Assembly: GCF_000818195.1 (NCBI RefSeq)
Contig: NZ_JTHL01000001.1
Coordinates: forward strand, 7,399,005-7,431,899
Length of the DNA stretch: 32,895 bases
Source: Streptomyces sp. 150FB
GTDB lineage: Bacteria; Actinomycetota; Actinomycetes; Streptomycetales; Streptomycetaceae
Direction: 5' to 3'
Within the stretch, counting starts at the first letter, position 1. The number at the start of each line of letters is the position of its first letter. Positions 23,918-32,878 of the stretch are shown here, one piece after another. Made by a program: the position numbers and the translations under genes. Under the pieces are notes generated by a model that saw only the letters and a list, made by a program, of their open reading frames with translations, made no database searches and was not told the origin of the DNA.

Positions 23918-25150
23918 ATGCGCTCGACCTCTCGTACCGAGGCGGTTCCCGTTCCCACTCCGGCCGCGTCCCTCGTCTTCACCACCGTGCTGTCCCACGG
24001 CCCGCTCACCCGGCTGGAGATAGCGCGGCGGACCGCGCTCTCCTCGGCCGCGGTCACCAAGGCCGTGCGTCCGCTGATGGACGCCGGGTATCTGGTCGAG
24101 GGCGCCGACGAGGAGACGCGCCCCGCGCTGGGCAGGCCGGCGAACCTCGTACGGGTCGACGGCGGGCGGGCGTTGTTCATCGGGGTCAAGGTGACCGGTG
24201 ACGAGATCATCGCTGTCCTGGCCGACCTGTGCTGCCGTATCCGGATGGCCCGCCACACCCCGGTGACCAGCCGTGAACCGGGCACCGTGCTGGCCTCCAT
24301 CGCGGAGCTGGTGCGCGAACTGCTCACGGAGGCCGGCGGGTTCGGAGTGGAGGTCCGCGGTCTCGGCCTCGCCGTCTCCGGGGATGTGGACCGTACCGCC
24401 GGGGTGGTGCGCTACTCGCCGTTCCTCGACTGGCGGGACCTGCCGCTCGCCGAACTCGCCGAGAGTGTCACCGGGTTGCCGGTCACGGTCGACAACGACG
24501 TACGGGCCCTGACCGTCGCCGAGCAGTGGTTCGGCGCCGGGGTGGGCCTGTCCGACTTCGCCCTGGTGACCGTCGGCGCCGGTATCGGCTGCGGACTCGT
24601 CGTCCACGGCCAGGTCGTCTCCGGCGCGCACGGCGTGGCGGGCGAGATCGGCCACCTGTCCATCGACCCGACGGGGCCGCTGTGTTACTGCGGCAACACC
24701 GGGTGCGTGGAGTCGATCGCGGGTGACGCCGCCATCGTCGGCCGGGTCAGGGAGTCCACCGGGCTGCCCGTCGCCGGCGCCGCGGAGGCGCTGGAGCTGG
24801 CCCACCGGGGAGACCCCGGCGCCCGGGAGGCGTACGCACGGGCCGGCGAGGCGATCGGCCGCGCCATCGGAGCCGTGGTCAACGTCCTCGGACCACAACG
24901 AGTGATCATCTCCGGCGAGGGCCTCGCCGGGTACGACCTGTTCGCCGAGCAGATCCGCGACGCGTTCACCGCGTCCGCCTTCGGCACCGCCGCACAGTGC
25001 GACGTGATGACCCGTCCCCTGCCCTTCGAGGAGTGGGCGCGCGGAGCGGCAGCCACCGCGATCCAGTCCTTCATCGGATCAAGCACCAGCCCCACCAGAT
25101 CTAGGAGTAGCGATGACGCTGCAGAGCCGCACGCCCTCGTTCGCAAGTAA
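23918..25150 (+). CDS. ROK-family transcriptional repressor
   Basis: This 410-aa regulator has an N-terminal winged helix-turn-helix (about 15-75: GPLTRLEIARRTALSSAAVTKAVRPLMDAGYL). A ROK sugar-kinase-like domain follows, with VDNDVRALTVAEQWFGAG, VTVGAGIGCGLVV and the Zn site H246 plus C256, C258 and C263 (CYCGNTGC). ROK repressors leave DNA when a sugar binds the C-terminal domain. The ATG at 23918 fits the leaderless promoter just upstream. The last 38 nt overlap the binding-protein gene, which suggests tight coupling. The Ser/Arg-rich C-terminal tail (about 20 aa) is mostly within that overlap. Position implies control of GH36 and of the importer/GH27/GH95 operon by an alpha-galactoside or galactose. 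Confidence 0.92.
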   Translation: MRSTSRTEAVPVPTPAASLVFTTVLSHGPLTRLEIARRTALSSAAVTKAVRPLMDAGYLVEGADEETRPALGRPANLVRVDGGRALFIGVKVTGDEIIAVLADLCCRIRMARHTPVTSREPGTVLASIAELVRELLTEAGGFGVEVRGLGLAVSGDVDRTAGVVRYSPFLDWRDLPLAELAESVTGLPVTVDNDVRALTVAEQWFGAGVGLSDFALVTVGAGIGCGLVVHGQVVSGAHGVAGEIGHLSIDPTGPLCYCGNTGCVESIAGDAAIVGRVRESTGLPVAGAAEALELAHRGDPGAREAYARAGEAIGRAIGAVVNVLGPQRVIISGEGLAGYDLFAEQIRDAFTASAFGTAAQCDVMTRPLPFEEWARGAAATAIQSFIGSSTSPTRSRSSDDAAEPHALVRK

Positions 25151-26426
25151 GCCCAGCCGCCGGGCGGTGGTCAACGGGATGTTCGGCGTCGGCGCCGCCG
25201 CGCTGGCCGCGCCCCTGCTGTCCGCCTGCGGGGGCGGCCCGTCCTCCGACCCGAAGACGGTCACCTTCGGGTCGAACGGCGCCGACGCCACCCCGAAGAA
25301 GGCCTACGCGGGCCTGACCGGCGCCTTCACCAAGGACAGCGGCCTCAAGGTCAAGACCAACACGGTCGACCACGACACCTTCCAGACGAGCATCTCCAAC
25401 TACCTCCAGGGCACCCCGGACGACGTCTTCACCTGGTTCGCCGGCTACCGCATGCAGTTCTTCGCCAAGAAGGGCCTCGCCCACCCCGTCGACGACGTGT
25501 GGGACAAGATAGGCTCCGGCTTCAGCGACGCCGCCAAGCAGCTCTCCAAGGGCGAGGACGGCAAGTACTACTTCGTGCCGCTGTACAACTACCCGTGGGC
25601 CGTCTTCTACCGCAAGAGCCTGTTCAAGGCGCGCGGTTACGAGATCCCGCGTACCTGGGCCCAGTTCACCGCCCTCGCCAAGCAGATGAAGAAGGACGGG
25701 CTCTCCCCGATCGCCGCGGGTTACGGCGGCGGCGACAGTTGGACCGTACTCGGCGCCTTCGACTACCTGAACCTGCGGACCAACGGCTACGACTTCCACA
25801 TGTCCCTCATGCGGGGCGACGTCTCCTGGACGGACCGGCGTGCGACGGCCGTCTTCGACCACTGGCGCGAGCTGACCCCGTACTACCAGCAGGGCGCGGG
25901 CGGCCGCTCCTGGCAGGACGCCGCGCAGTCGCTGTTCGACAAGAAGTCCGGCATGGCCGTCATCGGTCTCTTCCTCGGTCAGCAGATCACCGACGAGGCG
26001 CTGCGCGACGACATCGACTTCTTCCCCTTCCCCGAGATCGACCCGGCGTACGGCCAGGACACCGTCGAGGCGCCCACCGACGGCTTCATGCTCAGCCGCA
26101 AGCCCAAGAACCTCGACGGCTCCAACCGCTTCCTGGAGTTCCTCGGCAGCGCCAAGGCCGAGAACCTCTACATGGGCGTCGACCCGAGCAACGTGGCAGC
26201 GCACTCGGGGGCCGACACCAGCTCGTACAACGCCCTGCAGAAGAAGTCGGCCGCGCTCATCTCCTCGGCGAAGCACCTCACCCAGTTCGGGGACCGCGAC
26301 AGCGACCCGGGCTTCATCTCGACCGTCGTACTGCCAGGACTGACCGAATGGCTCGGCCACCCCGACGACGGCGCGGCCCTGCTGAAGAAGATCGAGTCCC
26401 AGCGCTCACGCTTCTTCACGGCCTGA
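25113..26426 (+). CDS. ABC transporter substrate-binding lipoprotein for an oligosaccharide
   Basis: This 437-aa lipoprotein has an SRRAVVNG Tat-like motif and a lipobox at Cys39 (LLSAC). The mature part is a family 1 solute-binding protein, with TVTFGSNGADATPKKAYAGL, DVFTWFAGYRMQFFAKKGL, YNYPWAVFYRKSLFKARGYEIPRTWAQF and PTDGFMLSRKP. Several Trp and Tyr residues are suitable for stacking on sugars. AGGAG lies 6 nt before the ATG, inside the ROK coding sequence. It is followed by two permeases and two glycosidases, so the ligand is probably an alpha-galactoside or a related heteropolymer fragment. Specificity cannot be read from sequence alone. Confidence 0.9.
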   Translation: MTLQSRTPSFASKPSRRAVVNGMFGVGAAALAAPLLSACGGGPSSDPKTVTFGSNGADATPKKAYAGLTGAFTKDSGLKVKTNTVDHDTFQTSISNYLQGTPDDVFTWFAGYRMQFFAKKGLAHPVDDVWDKIGSGFSDAAKQLSKGEDGKYYFVPLYNYPWAVFYRKSLFKARGYEIPRTWAQFTALAKQMKKDGLSPIAAGYGGGDSWTVLGAFDYLNLRTNGYDFHMSLMRGDVSWTDRRATAVFDHWRELTPYYQQGAGGRSWQDAAQSLFDKKSGMAVIGLFLGQQITDEALRDDIDFFPFPEIDPAYGQDTVEAPTDGFMLSRKPKNLDGSNRFLEFLGSAKAENLYMGVDPSNVAAHSGADTSSYNALQKKSAALISSAKHLTQFGDRDSDPGFISTVVLPGLTEWLGHPDDGAALLKKIESQRSRFFTA

Positions 26427-26447
26427 TCAGGACCGGGAAGGTTCACC

Positions 26448-27389
26448 ATGTCCTCCGTGCGCTCCGCGCAGGCGACCCCGCCGCGCGCCCGCCGTTCCCG
26501 TCGGCTCGGCCGTGGTGACCGGCTCTTCCTGACGGTCATCATCGGTATCCCGCTGCTCGCCCTGATGGTCTTCGTGTGGCTGCCGGCGCTGGCCTCCATC
26601 GGTCTGTCCTTCACGAGCTGGGACGGCATCGACCTGTCCGACATCCACTGGATCGGACTCGACAACTACCACCAGATATTCACCAACTACCCGCCGTTCT
26701 GGCCGGCCGTGCGCCACAACGTGATCTGGCTGCTGTTCACCGGGCTGCTGCCCACACCGTTCGGCGTCTTCCTCGCCTACCAGCTCGACCGGAAGATCCG
26801 CTTCACCCGGATCTACCAGACAGCGATCTTCCTGCCGATGGTGCTCTCCCTCGCCGTGGTCGGCTTCATCTGGGAGATCATCTACAACCCCGACAACGGC
26901 CTGCTCAACGGCATCCTGGACGGGGTGGCGCCCGGCCACCACATCGACTGGCTGGGCGACCCGAAGCTCAACCTGTGGGCCGTACTCGTCGCCTCCGCCT
27001 GGCGCCACACCGGTTACATCATGATCCTCTACCTGGCGGGACTGAAGGGCTTCGACCCGGCGCTCAAGGAGGCGGCGGCCCTCGACGGCGCCAACGGACG
27101 CCAGACCTTCCTGCGCGTCATCTTCCCCGCGCTGAAGCCGGTCAACATCATCATCCTGGTCGTCACCGTCATGGAGTCCCTGCGGGCGTTCGACATCGTC
27201 TACGTGCTCGGCGGCGGCACCGGCAGCAAACCCGGCATGGAACTGCTCTCCCTGCTCATCACCGACAACATCATCGGCGAGTCCAGCCACATCGGTTACG
27301 GCTCCGCCCTCGCCGTCGTCCTGCTCGTCCTGTCACTGGCCGCCATCGGGACCTTCCTCTTCCAGAACTTCCGCAAGGAGGACCAGTGA
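26448..27389 (+). CDS. ABC transporter permease, MalF-like
   Basis: This 313-aa permease has a basic N-terminal tail (RARRSRRLGRGDR) and six predicted helices, starting LFLTVIIGIPLLALMVFVWLPALASI. The EAA loop is LKEAAALDGANGRQTFLRVIFPALKP. FDIVYVLGGGTGSKPGMELLSLLI near the C-terminus is typical of sugar permeases. The gap to the binding-protein gene is 21 bp, and the stop overlaps the GTG of the next permease. Confidence 0.92.
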   Translation: MSSVRSAQATPPRARRSRRLGRGDRLFLTVIIGIPLLALMVFVWLPALASIGLSFTSWDGIDLSDIHWIGLDNYHQIFTNYPPFWPAVRHNVIWLLFTGLLPTPFGVFLAYQLDRKIRFTRIYQTAIFLPMVLSLAVVGFIWEIIYNPDNGLLNGILDGVAPGHHIDWLGDPKLNLWAVLVASAWRHTGYIMILYLAGLKGFDPALKEAAALDGANGRQTFLRVIFPALKPVNIIILVVTVMESLRAFDIVYVLGGGTGSKPGMELLSLLITDNIIGESSHIGYGSALAVVLLVLSLAAIGTFLFQNFRKEDQ

Positions 27390-28309
27390 CAGCGACCGCG
27401 ACACCACCGGCCGCCGGCGCCCGGACCCGCCGCGCGGCGCCCATCGGCGGCCCGTCACGCCCGAGGCGCCAGACCGGGCGGCACATCCTCCTCGGCGGGA
27501 TCGCCCTGCTGTGGCTCGTACCGCTGCTGTGGGCGATCTACACCTCGCTGCGGCCCTACTCCGACACCAGCAAGCACGGCTACCTCTCCTGGCCGCGGAG
27601 CCTGAGCCTCCAGAACTTCACCGACGCCTGGACCCAGTCCGGGATGCCGCACTTCTTCTGGAACTCCGTCCTCATCACGATCCCCGCGGTCCTCGGGACC
27701 CTGCTGTTCTCGGCGGCGGTGGCGTTCTTCGTCTCGCGCTTCGACTTCCGCTGGAACGTGGTCCTGCTGATGCTCTTCACGGCGGGCAACCTGCTCCCGG
27801 CGCAGGTCCTCATCACCCCGCTGTACCGGCTGTACCTGCTGATCCCCCTGCCGGGCTGGATGAGCGACTCCTTCCTGCTCTACAACTCCGTCTGGGGCAT
27901 CATCGCGATCCACATCGCGTACCAGTGCGGCTTCTGCACCTTCGTCCTCAGCAACTACATGAGGACGATCCCGAAGGAGATCACGGAGGCGGCCCTCGTC
28001 GACGGCGCCCCCGTATGGCGTCAGTTCTTCCAGATCGTGCTGCCGCTGTGCCGCCCGGCGTTCGCCGCGCTGGCGACGCTGGAGTCCATCTGGATCTACA
28101 ACGACTTCTTCTGGTCCCTCGCCCTGATCGAGACCGGCGACAAGCGGCCGATCACCTCGGCGCTCGCCAACCTCCAGGGCCAGTACTTCACCAACCCCAA
28201 CCTCATCGCGGCCGGCGCACTCATGACCGCGATCCCCACACTGCTGGTGTACTTCGCGCTCCAGCGCCAGTTCATCAGCGGGCTGACCATCGGCTCGGGC
28301 AAGGGCTGA
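27386..28309 (+). CDS. ABC transporter permease, MalG-like
   Basis: This 307-aa permease starts at GTG 27386 (GTGA overlap), with AAGGAGGA just upstream. About 35 basic, Pro-rich residues precede helix 1 (HILLGGIALLWLVPLLWAIY). The EAA loop is KEITEAALVDGAPVWRQFFQIVLPL, and the C-terminus is LQRQFISGLTIGSGKG, typical of MalG. It completes the channel with the preceding permease. No ATPase gene is nearby. A small hairpin (28314-28331) lies between this gene and GH27 and may reduce downstream expression. Confidence 0.92.
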   Translation: MTATATPPAAGARTRRAAPIGGPSRPRRQTGRHILLGGIALLWLVPLLWAIYTSLRPYSDTSKHGYLSWPRSLSLQNFTDAWTQSGMPHFFWNSVLITIPAVLGTLLFSAAVAFFVSRFDFRWNVVLLMLFTAGNLLPAQVLITPLYRLYLLIPLPGWMSDSFLLYNSVWGIIAIHIAYQCGFCTFVLSNYMRTIPKEITEAALVDGAPVWRQFFQIVLPLCRPAFAALATLESIWIYNDFFWSLALIETGDKRPITSALANLQGQYFTNPNLIAAGALMTAIPTLLVYFALQRQFISGLTIGSGKG

Positions 28310-28428
28310 GCCGCCGCCGGGCGTACGGCGGTCACCGCGCCGCCGCCCCCATGACGCCCGGAGTACGACGCCCTTGCCCGTGTTCCACCTCGGCACCCCC
28401 CGTGATCCGACAACAGGAGGTCAGACCC

Positions 28429-30303
28429 GTGCGGTCATCCTCGTACCCCGCCCTGCCCGGAACCCCCGCGGGTTCCGCGCGCCGAACCGTAAGAGCTCTG
28501 CTCGTCCTCGCCCTCACCGCCGGTCTGGCGGCGGCAGTCCCCGCAGCCGAGGCCGCGGCCCCGGCGAAGCCGGCGTCACCCGTACAGGCCCCGGCCACGT
28601 CCCCGGCGAAGCCCGCTGCGGCGCCGGTCGCCGACAAGCCCTACATGGGCTGGACGAGTTGGAGCATGCAGTCGTCGAAGTACCCCGGGCTCAACCCCGA
28701 CGGCGACTACAGCTACCTCACCGAAGCCAACATCCTGAAGCAGACCGACGCGCTCGCCTCCAAGCTGAAGCCGTACGGCTACGACTACGTCAACATCGAC
28801 GCCGGCTGGTGGCGAACCGCCGACTGGACACCCGAGTTCGACGGGAACGGCCGCCAGACCCCCGACGCAGTCCGCTTCCCGCACGGCATGAAACCGGTCG
28901 CCGACCACATCCACAGCAAGGGCCTCAAGGCAGGCATCTACCTCCCCGTGGGCCTGGAGAAGGAAGGGTACGGCGAGGGCAAGCTGCCCATTCTCAACGC
29001 CACCGGCTGCACCACGGCCGACATCGTCTACCCGGACCTGCGCACCACCAACGGCTGGGACAGCGCGTACAAACTCGACTTCTCCAACCCCTGCACACAG
29101 AAGTACGTCGACTCGCAGGCGCAGATGATCGCCGACTGGGGCTACGACTTCCTCAAGCTGGACGGCGTCGGCCCCGGCTCCGGCAAGACCGGTGACAACT
29201 ACGACAACACCGCTGACGTCGCCGCCTGGCACAAGGCGATCGCGACCGCCGGCCGCCCGGTGCACCTGGAGATCTCCTGGTCGCTCGACATCAACCACGC
29301 CGCCGACTGGAAGGCGAACTCCAACGGCTGGCGCATCGACACCGACGTCGAGTGCTACTGCAACACCCTGGTGAGCTGGGAGAATTCGGTCAACGACCGG
29401 TTCGACGACGCCCCGGCGTGGAGCCGCAAGGCAGGCCCCGGCGGCTGGAACGACCTCGACTCCATCGATGTCGGCTTCGGAAAGATGGACGGCATCACCC
29501 AGGCCGAACGGCAGAGCTACATGACGCTCTGGGCCATCTCCAAGTCACCGCTCTACACGGGTGACGACCTCACCCAACTGGACTCCTACGGACTCTCGTT
29601 GCTGACCAACCGCGAGGTCATCGGAGTCGACCAGAGCACGGCACCCGTGGCACGCCCGGTCACCGCGTCCGGCGACCAGCAGGTGTGGGGCACGAAGAAC
29701 CCCGACGGAAGCTACACCGTCGCCCTCTTCAACCTCGGTGACGCGCCCGCCTCAGTGACCGCCGACTGGGCCTCCTTCGGCTTCACCGGCCGGGCCGGCG
29801 TCCGCGACCTGTGGAACCACGAGAACCTCGGCACGTACACGGACAAGGTGACCGAGGCGCTGCCCGCGCACGGCTCCCGCCTGTTCACCGTCAAGCCCGG
29901 CGCCGGATCGACGCTGAGGACGACGAGTTACGAGGCGGAGTCACCGGCGAACACGGTCAGCGGCAACGCCTCCGTCGCGGGCTGCGACGCGTGCTCCGGC
30001 GCCCAGAAGGTCGGCAACCTCTACGACGGCGGCAAGGTCCAGTTCAACGGGCTCACCGTCAAGAAGGCCGGCCGCTACACCGTCAGCGTCTCGTACGTCA
30101 GCGGTGACGCGCGCTCCGCACTCGTCTCCGCCAACGGGAACACCGCCACCAGCCTGAAGTTCCCCTCCACCGGGGACTGGAACACGGCCGAGACCATCAG
30201 CGTGCCCGTCACGCTCAAGGCGGGCGCCAACACCCTTACGTTCGACAGCGGTTCCGGTGGGTACGCCCCTGACATCGACAAGATCGCCGTACCGCTCTCC
30301 TGA
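28429..30303 (+). CDS. Secreted GH27 alpha-galactosidase-like enzyme with a C-terminal CBM
   Basis: This 624-aa secreted enzyme uses GTG 28429, set by AGGAGG 8 nt upstream. The signal peptide ends near AEAAAP (about 44), followed by an Ala/Pro/Lys linker. The GH27 barrel (about 65-370) shows YMGWTSWS, YDYVNIDAGWW, nucleophile D245 (FLKLDGVGPG), acid/base D306 (GWRIDTDVE) and WNDLDSIDVGFG. A beta domain (about 375-490) and a CBM6/CBM35-like domain (about 500-624, SYEAESPANTVSGNAS...) follow. GH27 also contains beta-L-arabinopyranosidases and isomalto-dextranases; the usual YDNC after the nucleophile region is LDGV here, so specificity is not certain. Co-location with GH36 favours alpha-galactosides, and the CBM suggests a polymeric substrate such as galactomannan. 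Confidence 0.88.
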   Translation: MRSSSYPALPGTPAGSARRTVRALLVLALTAGLAAAVPAAEAAAPAKPASPVQAPATSPAKPAAAPVADKPYMGWTSWSMQSSKYPGLNPDGDYSYLTEANILKQTDALASKLKPYGYDYVNIDAGWWRTADWTPEFDGNGRQTPDAVRFPHGMKPVADHIHSKGLKAGIYLPVGLEKEGYGEGKLPILNATGCTTADIVYPDLRTTNGWDSAYKLDFSNPCTQKYVDSQAQMIADWGYDFLKLDGVGPGSGKTGDNYDNTADVAAWHKAIATAGRPVHLEISWSLDINHAADWKANSNGWRIDTDVECYCNTLVSWENSVNDRFDDAPAWSRKAGPGGWNDLDSIDVGFGKMDGITQAERQSYMTLWAISKSPLYTGDDLTQLDSYGLSLLTNREVIGVDQSTAPVARPVTASGDQQVWGTKNPDGSYTVALFNLGDAPASVTADWASFGFTGRAGVRDLWNHENLGTYTDKVTEALPAHGSRLFTVKPGAGSTLRTTSYEAESPANTVSGNASVAGCDACSGAQKVGNLYDGGKVQFNGLTVKKAGRYTVSVSYVSGDARSALVSANGNTATSLKFPSTGDWNTAETISVPVTLKAGANTLTFDSGSGGYAPDIDKIAVPLS

Positions 30304-30311
30304 TTCTCCGC

Positions 30312-30335
30312 GGGGCCCGGGATCTCCCGGGCCCC
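30312..30335 (+). terminator. Hairpin between the GH27 and GH95 genes
   Basis: GGGGCCCGGG (30312-30321) and CCCGGGCCCC (30326-30335) pair around a 4-nt loop, followed by GTTCT. It sits 9 nt after the GH27 stop and may end or attenuate the operon before GH95. Confidence 0.75.
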
Positions 30336-30378
30336 GTTCTCGTACGCACCGTCTCCTCCGGACATGGAGTGCAACCCC

Positions 30379-32847
30379 GTGGACATCGAACCGACCGGAC
30401 ACACCGGACACACCGGACGCACCGAAGGCACCGAGAACACCGAAAGCGGCGGCGGCGCCCGCCGCCCCAGCCGCCGCGGCTTCCTCGCGCTGGCCGCCGC
30501 CACCGGCACGGCGACCGCACTGGGCGGCCTGCCCGCCTTCGCCGCCTCGGCGGCGCCGCGCCGCCCCGACAGCTCGCCCATGCTGTCCAAGGCGGCCAGG
30601 AACGAACTCTGGTGGCAGGCGCCGGGCTCCGAGAGCTCGATGATCGAGCAGGGGCTGCCGGTCGGCAACGGCCGCATCGGCGCACTCGCGACCAACGACC
30701 CCGGCCTCGAACTGCTGATGATCACCGACGCGAGCATGTGGACGGGAGGTGTCAACGACACCCTCGACGCGGACGGCCAGTTCCCTTACGGGCGCGAGGA
30801 CTTCGGCTCGCTCACCCTGCTGGCGAACCTGACGGTCGAGATACCCGACCACGACCTGTCGGCCGTCTCCGGCTACCGGCGCGCCCTCGACCTGAGCCAG
30901 GGGCTCGTCACGACCTCGTACGTCAGGTCGGGTGTGACGTACGAACGCGAGATCTTCGCCAGCCGTCCCGACGACGCGATCGTGCTGCACTTCTCGCAGA
31001 AGGGCGGCGGCCACTACACGGGAACGGTCTCGCTCGACGGTCAGCACGACGAGACCACCACGGCCAACAGCGCGGGCAGGTACGCCTCGTTCGGCGCCAC
31101 CCTGCCGGGCGGCGGCCTGCGGTACGGGGCCGCTGTCACCGCGTACAGCAGGACCGGGCGGATCACCGTCGAAGGGGCGAAGCTCTCCTTCGCCGGCTGC
31201 CGCGAGCTCACGGTGGTGGTGAGCGGCGGTACGAACTACGCGCCGGACGCCGCCGCCGGATTCCGCGCCCCCGGCCTCGACCCGCAGCGCCTCGCCAGGA
31301 CCAAGGTGCTCGACGCCTCACGGCACACCGCCGAGACCCTCCTGCACACCCATGTGGCCAACCACCGCGCCGAGTTCGAGCAGATGGACCTCACGCTGGG
31401 CACGTCGTCCGCGCAGCAGCGCGCCCTGAACACCTGGGACCGGATCCAGGCGCGCGCGACCGACGGCGTCCCCGACCCCGAACTCGAAGCGCAGTACCTT
31501 CAGTTCGGCCGTTATCTGATGATGTCCGGATCGCACGGCACGCTGCCGATGGGCCTCCAGGGCCTCTGGCTGGCGAACAACGACCCGGACTGGATGGGCG
31601 ATTACCACACCGACATCAACATCCAGATGAACTACTGGATGTCCGACCGCGCGGGGCTCTCCGACTGTTTCGACACCTACGCCGACTACTGCCTCGCGCA
31701 GCTTCCCTCCTGGACCGAGCTGACCGGGCGCCTCTTCAACGACGAGCGCAACCGCTACCGCAACTCCAGCGGCAAGGTGGCGGGTTGGGCGATCGCCTTC
31801 TCCACGAACATCCACGGCGGGAACGGCTGGTGGTGGCACCCGGCCGGCGGCGCCTGGCTCTGCCAGTCCCTGTGGGAGCACTACGAGTACACCCAGGACC
31901 GGGACTACCTGCGCCGGATCTACCCCCTGCTCAAGGGCGCCTGCGAGTTCTGGGAGGCCCGTCTGATCACCACCACGGTCACCGATCCGGTGACCGGCGC
32001 CGACCGCGAGGTGCTCATCGACGACAGCGACTGGTCGCCGGAGCACGGACCGCAGGACGGCAAGGGCAACACGTACTCCCAGGAACTGGTGTGGTCGCTG
32101 TTCGGCAACTACCACACAGCCACCGCCGTACTGGGCGAGGACGCCGCGTACAGCCGTACGATCGACGGCCTGCGCGAGCGTCTCTACCTCCCCGTGGTCA
32201 GTGAGAAGACGGGCTGGCTGGAGGAGTGGATGTCGCCCGACAACCTCGGCGAGACCACCCACCGCCATCTCTCCCCTCTCATCGGCCTCTTCCCCGGCGA
32301 CCGGATCCGTCCGGACTCGGTGCCGAAGGAGCTGCTCGACGGCGCCACGGCCCTGCTCACCGCGCGCGGCATGGAGAACTTCGGCTGGGCGAACGCCTGG
32401 CGCAGCCTGTGCTGGGCACGGCTGAAGGACGCGGAGAAGGCGTACCAGCTCGTCGTCACCAACCTGAAGCCGTCGAAGGACGGCACCAACGGCACGGCGA
32501 TGAACCTGTTCGACATCTACGAGGTCGAGAAGGGCCGCGGAATCTTCCAGATCGAGGCCAACTTCGGCACCCCGGCCGCCATGGTCGAGATGCTGGTCTA
32601 CTCGCGGCCGGGCCACATCGAGCTGCTGCCAGCACTGCCGGAGGCATGGGCGGAGTCCGGTTCGGTGACGGGCGTGGGCGTACGCGGAGGTTTTGTCATC
32701 GACCTGAGCTGGAAGGCGGGCAAGGTCACCGAGGCGCGGCTGCACAGCGTCGGGGGCCGCTCCACCACGGTGGTCCACGGCGGAAAGACCCGCAAGGTCA
32801 GTGTCGAGCCCGGCCGTTCGGTCACGATCAGCGGGCTCGGAGGATGA
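30379..32847 (+). CDS. Tat-exported GH95-type glycosidase (alpha-L-fucosidase/galactosidase family) with altered active-site motifs
   Basis: This 822-aa enzyme starts at GTG 30379, 9 nt after GGAG; ATG 30364 lacks a ribosome-binding site. A TGx/TEx repeat precedes the Tat motif SRRGFLALAAATG. The N-terminal beta domain has LPVGNGRIGALAT, typical of GH95. An (alpha/alpha)6 barrel follows, with PMGLQGLWLANNDPDWMGDYHTDINIQMNYW, HGGNGWWWHPAGGAWL, SPEHG (E555, likely acid), HRHLSPLIGLFPG, ENFGWANAWR and FQIEANFG. In characterised GH95 fucosidases the base pair is Asn-x-Asn and a QIDGN Asp; here these read D412-I-N414 and E726. GH95 members remove alpha-L-fucose or alpha-L-galactose by inversion. 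The changes suggest a divergent subfamily, so the substrate is unsure. Confidence 0.85.
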   Translation: MDIEPTGHTGHTGRTEGTENTESGGGARRPSRRGFLALAAATGTATALGGLPAFAASAAPRRPDSSPMLSKAARNELWWQAPGSESSMIEQGLPVGNGRIGALATNDPGLELLMITDASMWTGGVNDTLDADGQFPYGREDFGSLTLLANLTVEIPDHDLSAVSGYRRALDLSQGLVTTSYVRSGVTYEREIFASRPDDAIVLHFSQKGGGHYTGTVSLDGQHDETTTANSAGRYASFGATLPGGGLRYGAAVTAYSRTGRITVEGAKLSFAGCRELTVVVSGGTNYAPDAAAGFRAPGLDPQRLARTKVLDASRHTAETLLHTHVANHRAEFEQMDLTLGTSSAQQRALNTWDRIQARATDGVPDPELEAQYLQFGRYLMMSGSHGTLPMGLQGLWLANNDPDWMGDYHTDINIQMNYWMSDRAGLSDCFDTYADYCLAQLPSWTELTGRLFNDERNRYRNSSGKVAGWAIAFSTNIHGGNGWWWHPAGGAWLCQSLWEHYEYTQDRDYLRRIYPLLKGACEFWEARLITTTVTDPVTGADREVLIDDSDWSPEHGPQDGKGNTYSQELVWSLFGNYHTATAVLGEDAAYSRTIDGLRERLYLPVVSEKTGWLEEWMSPDNLGETTHRHLSPLIGLFPGDRIRPDSVPKELLDGATALLTARGMENFGWANAWRSLCWARLKDAEKAYQLVVTNLKPSKDGTNGTAMNLFDIYEVEKGRGIFQIEANFGTPAAMVEMLVYSRPGHIELLPALPEAWAESGSVTGVGVRGGFVIDLSWKAGKVTEARLHSVGGRSTTVVHGGKTRKVSVEPGRSVTISGLGG
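30394..30447 (+). repeat. 9-bp in-frame repeat at the N-terminus of the GH95 gene
   Basis: Six 9-bp units begin with ACC; the first three read ACCGGACAC, ACCGGACAC and ACCGGACGC, and the later ones drift. They encode TGH-TGH-TGR-TEG-TEN-TES before the Tat signal, an unusually long hydrophilic leader. Confidence 0.8.
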
Positions 32848-32860
32848 GACGCGGGGGGAG

Positions 32861-32878
32861 GCCGGACCCGCATCCGGC
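32861..32878 (+). terminator. Small hairpin after the GH95 gene
   Basis: GCCGGA and TCCGGC pair around a 6-nt loop, 14 nt after the stop. It is a short stem, so it is a weak candidate. Nothing else is seen up to the right edge. Confidence 0.4.
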
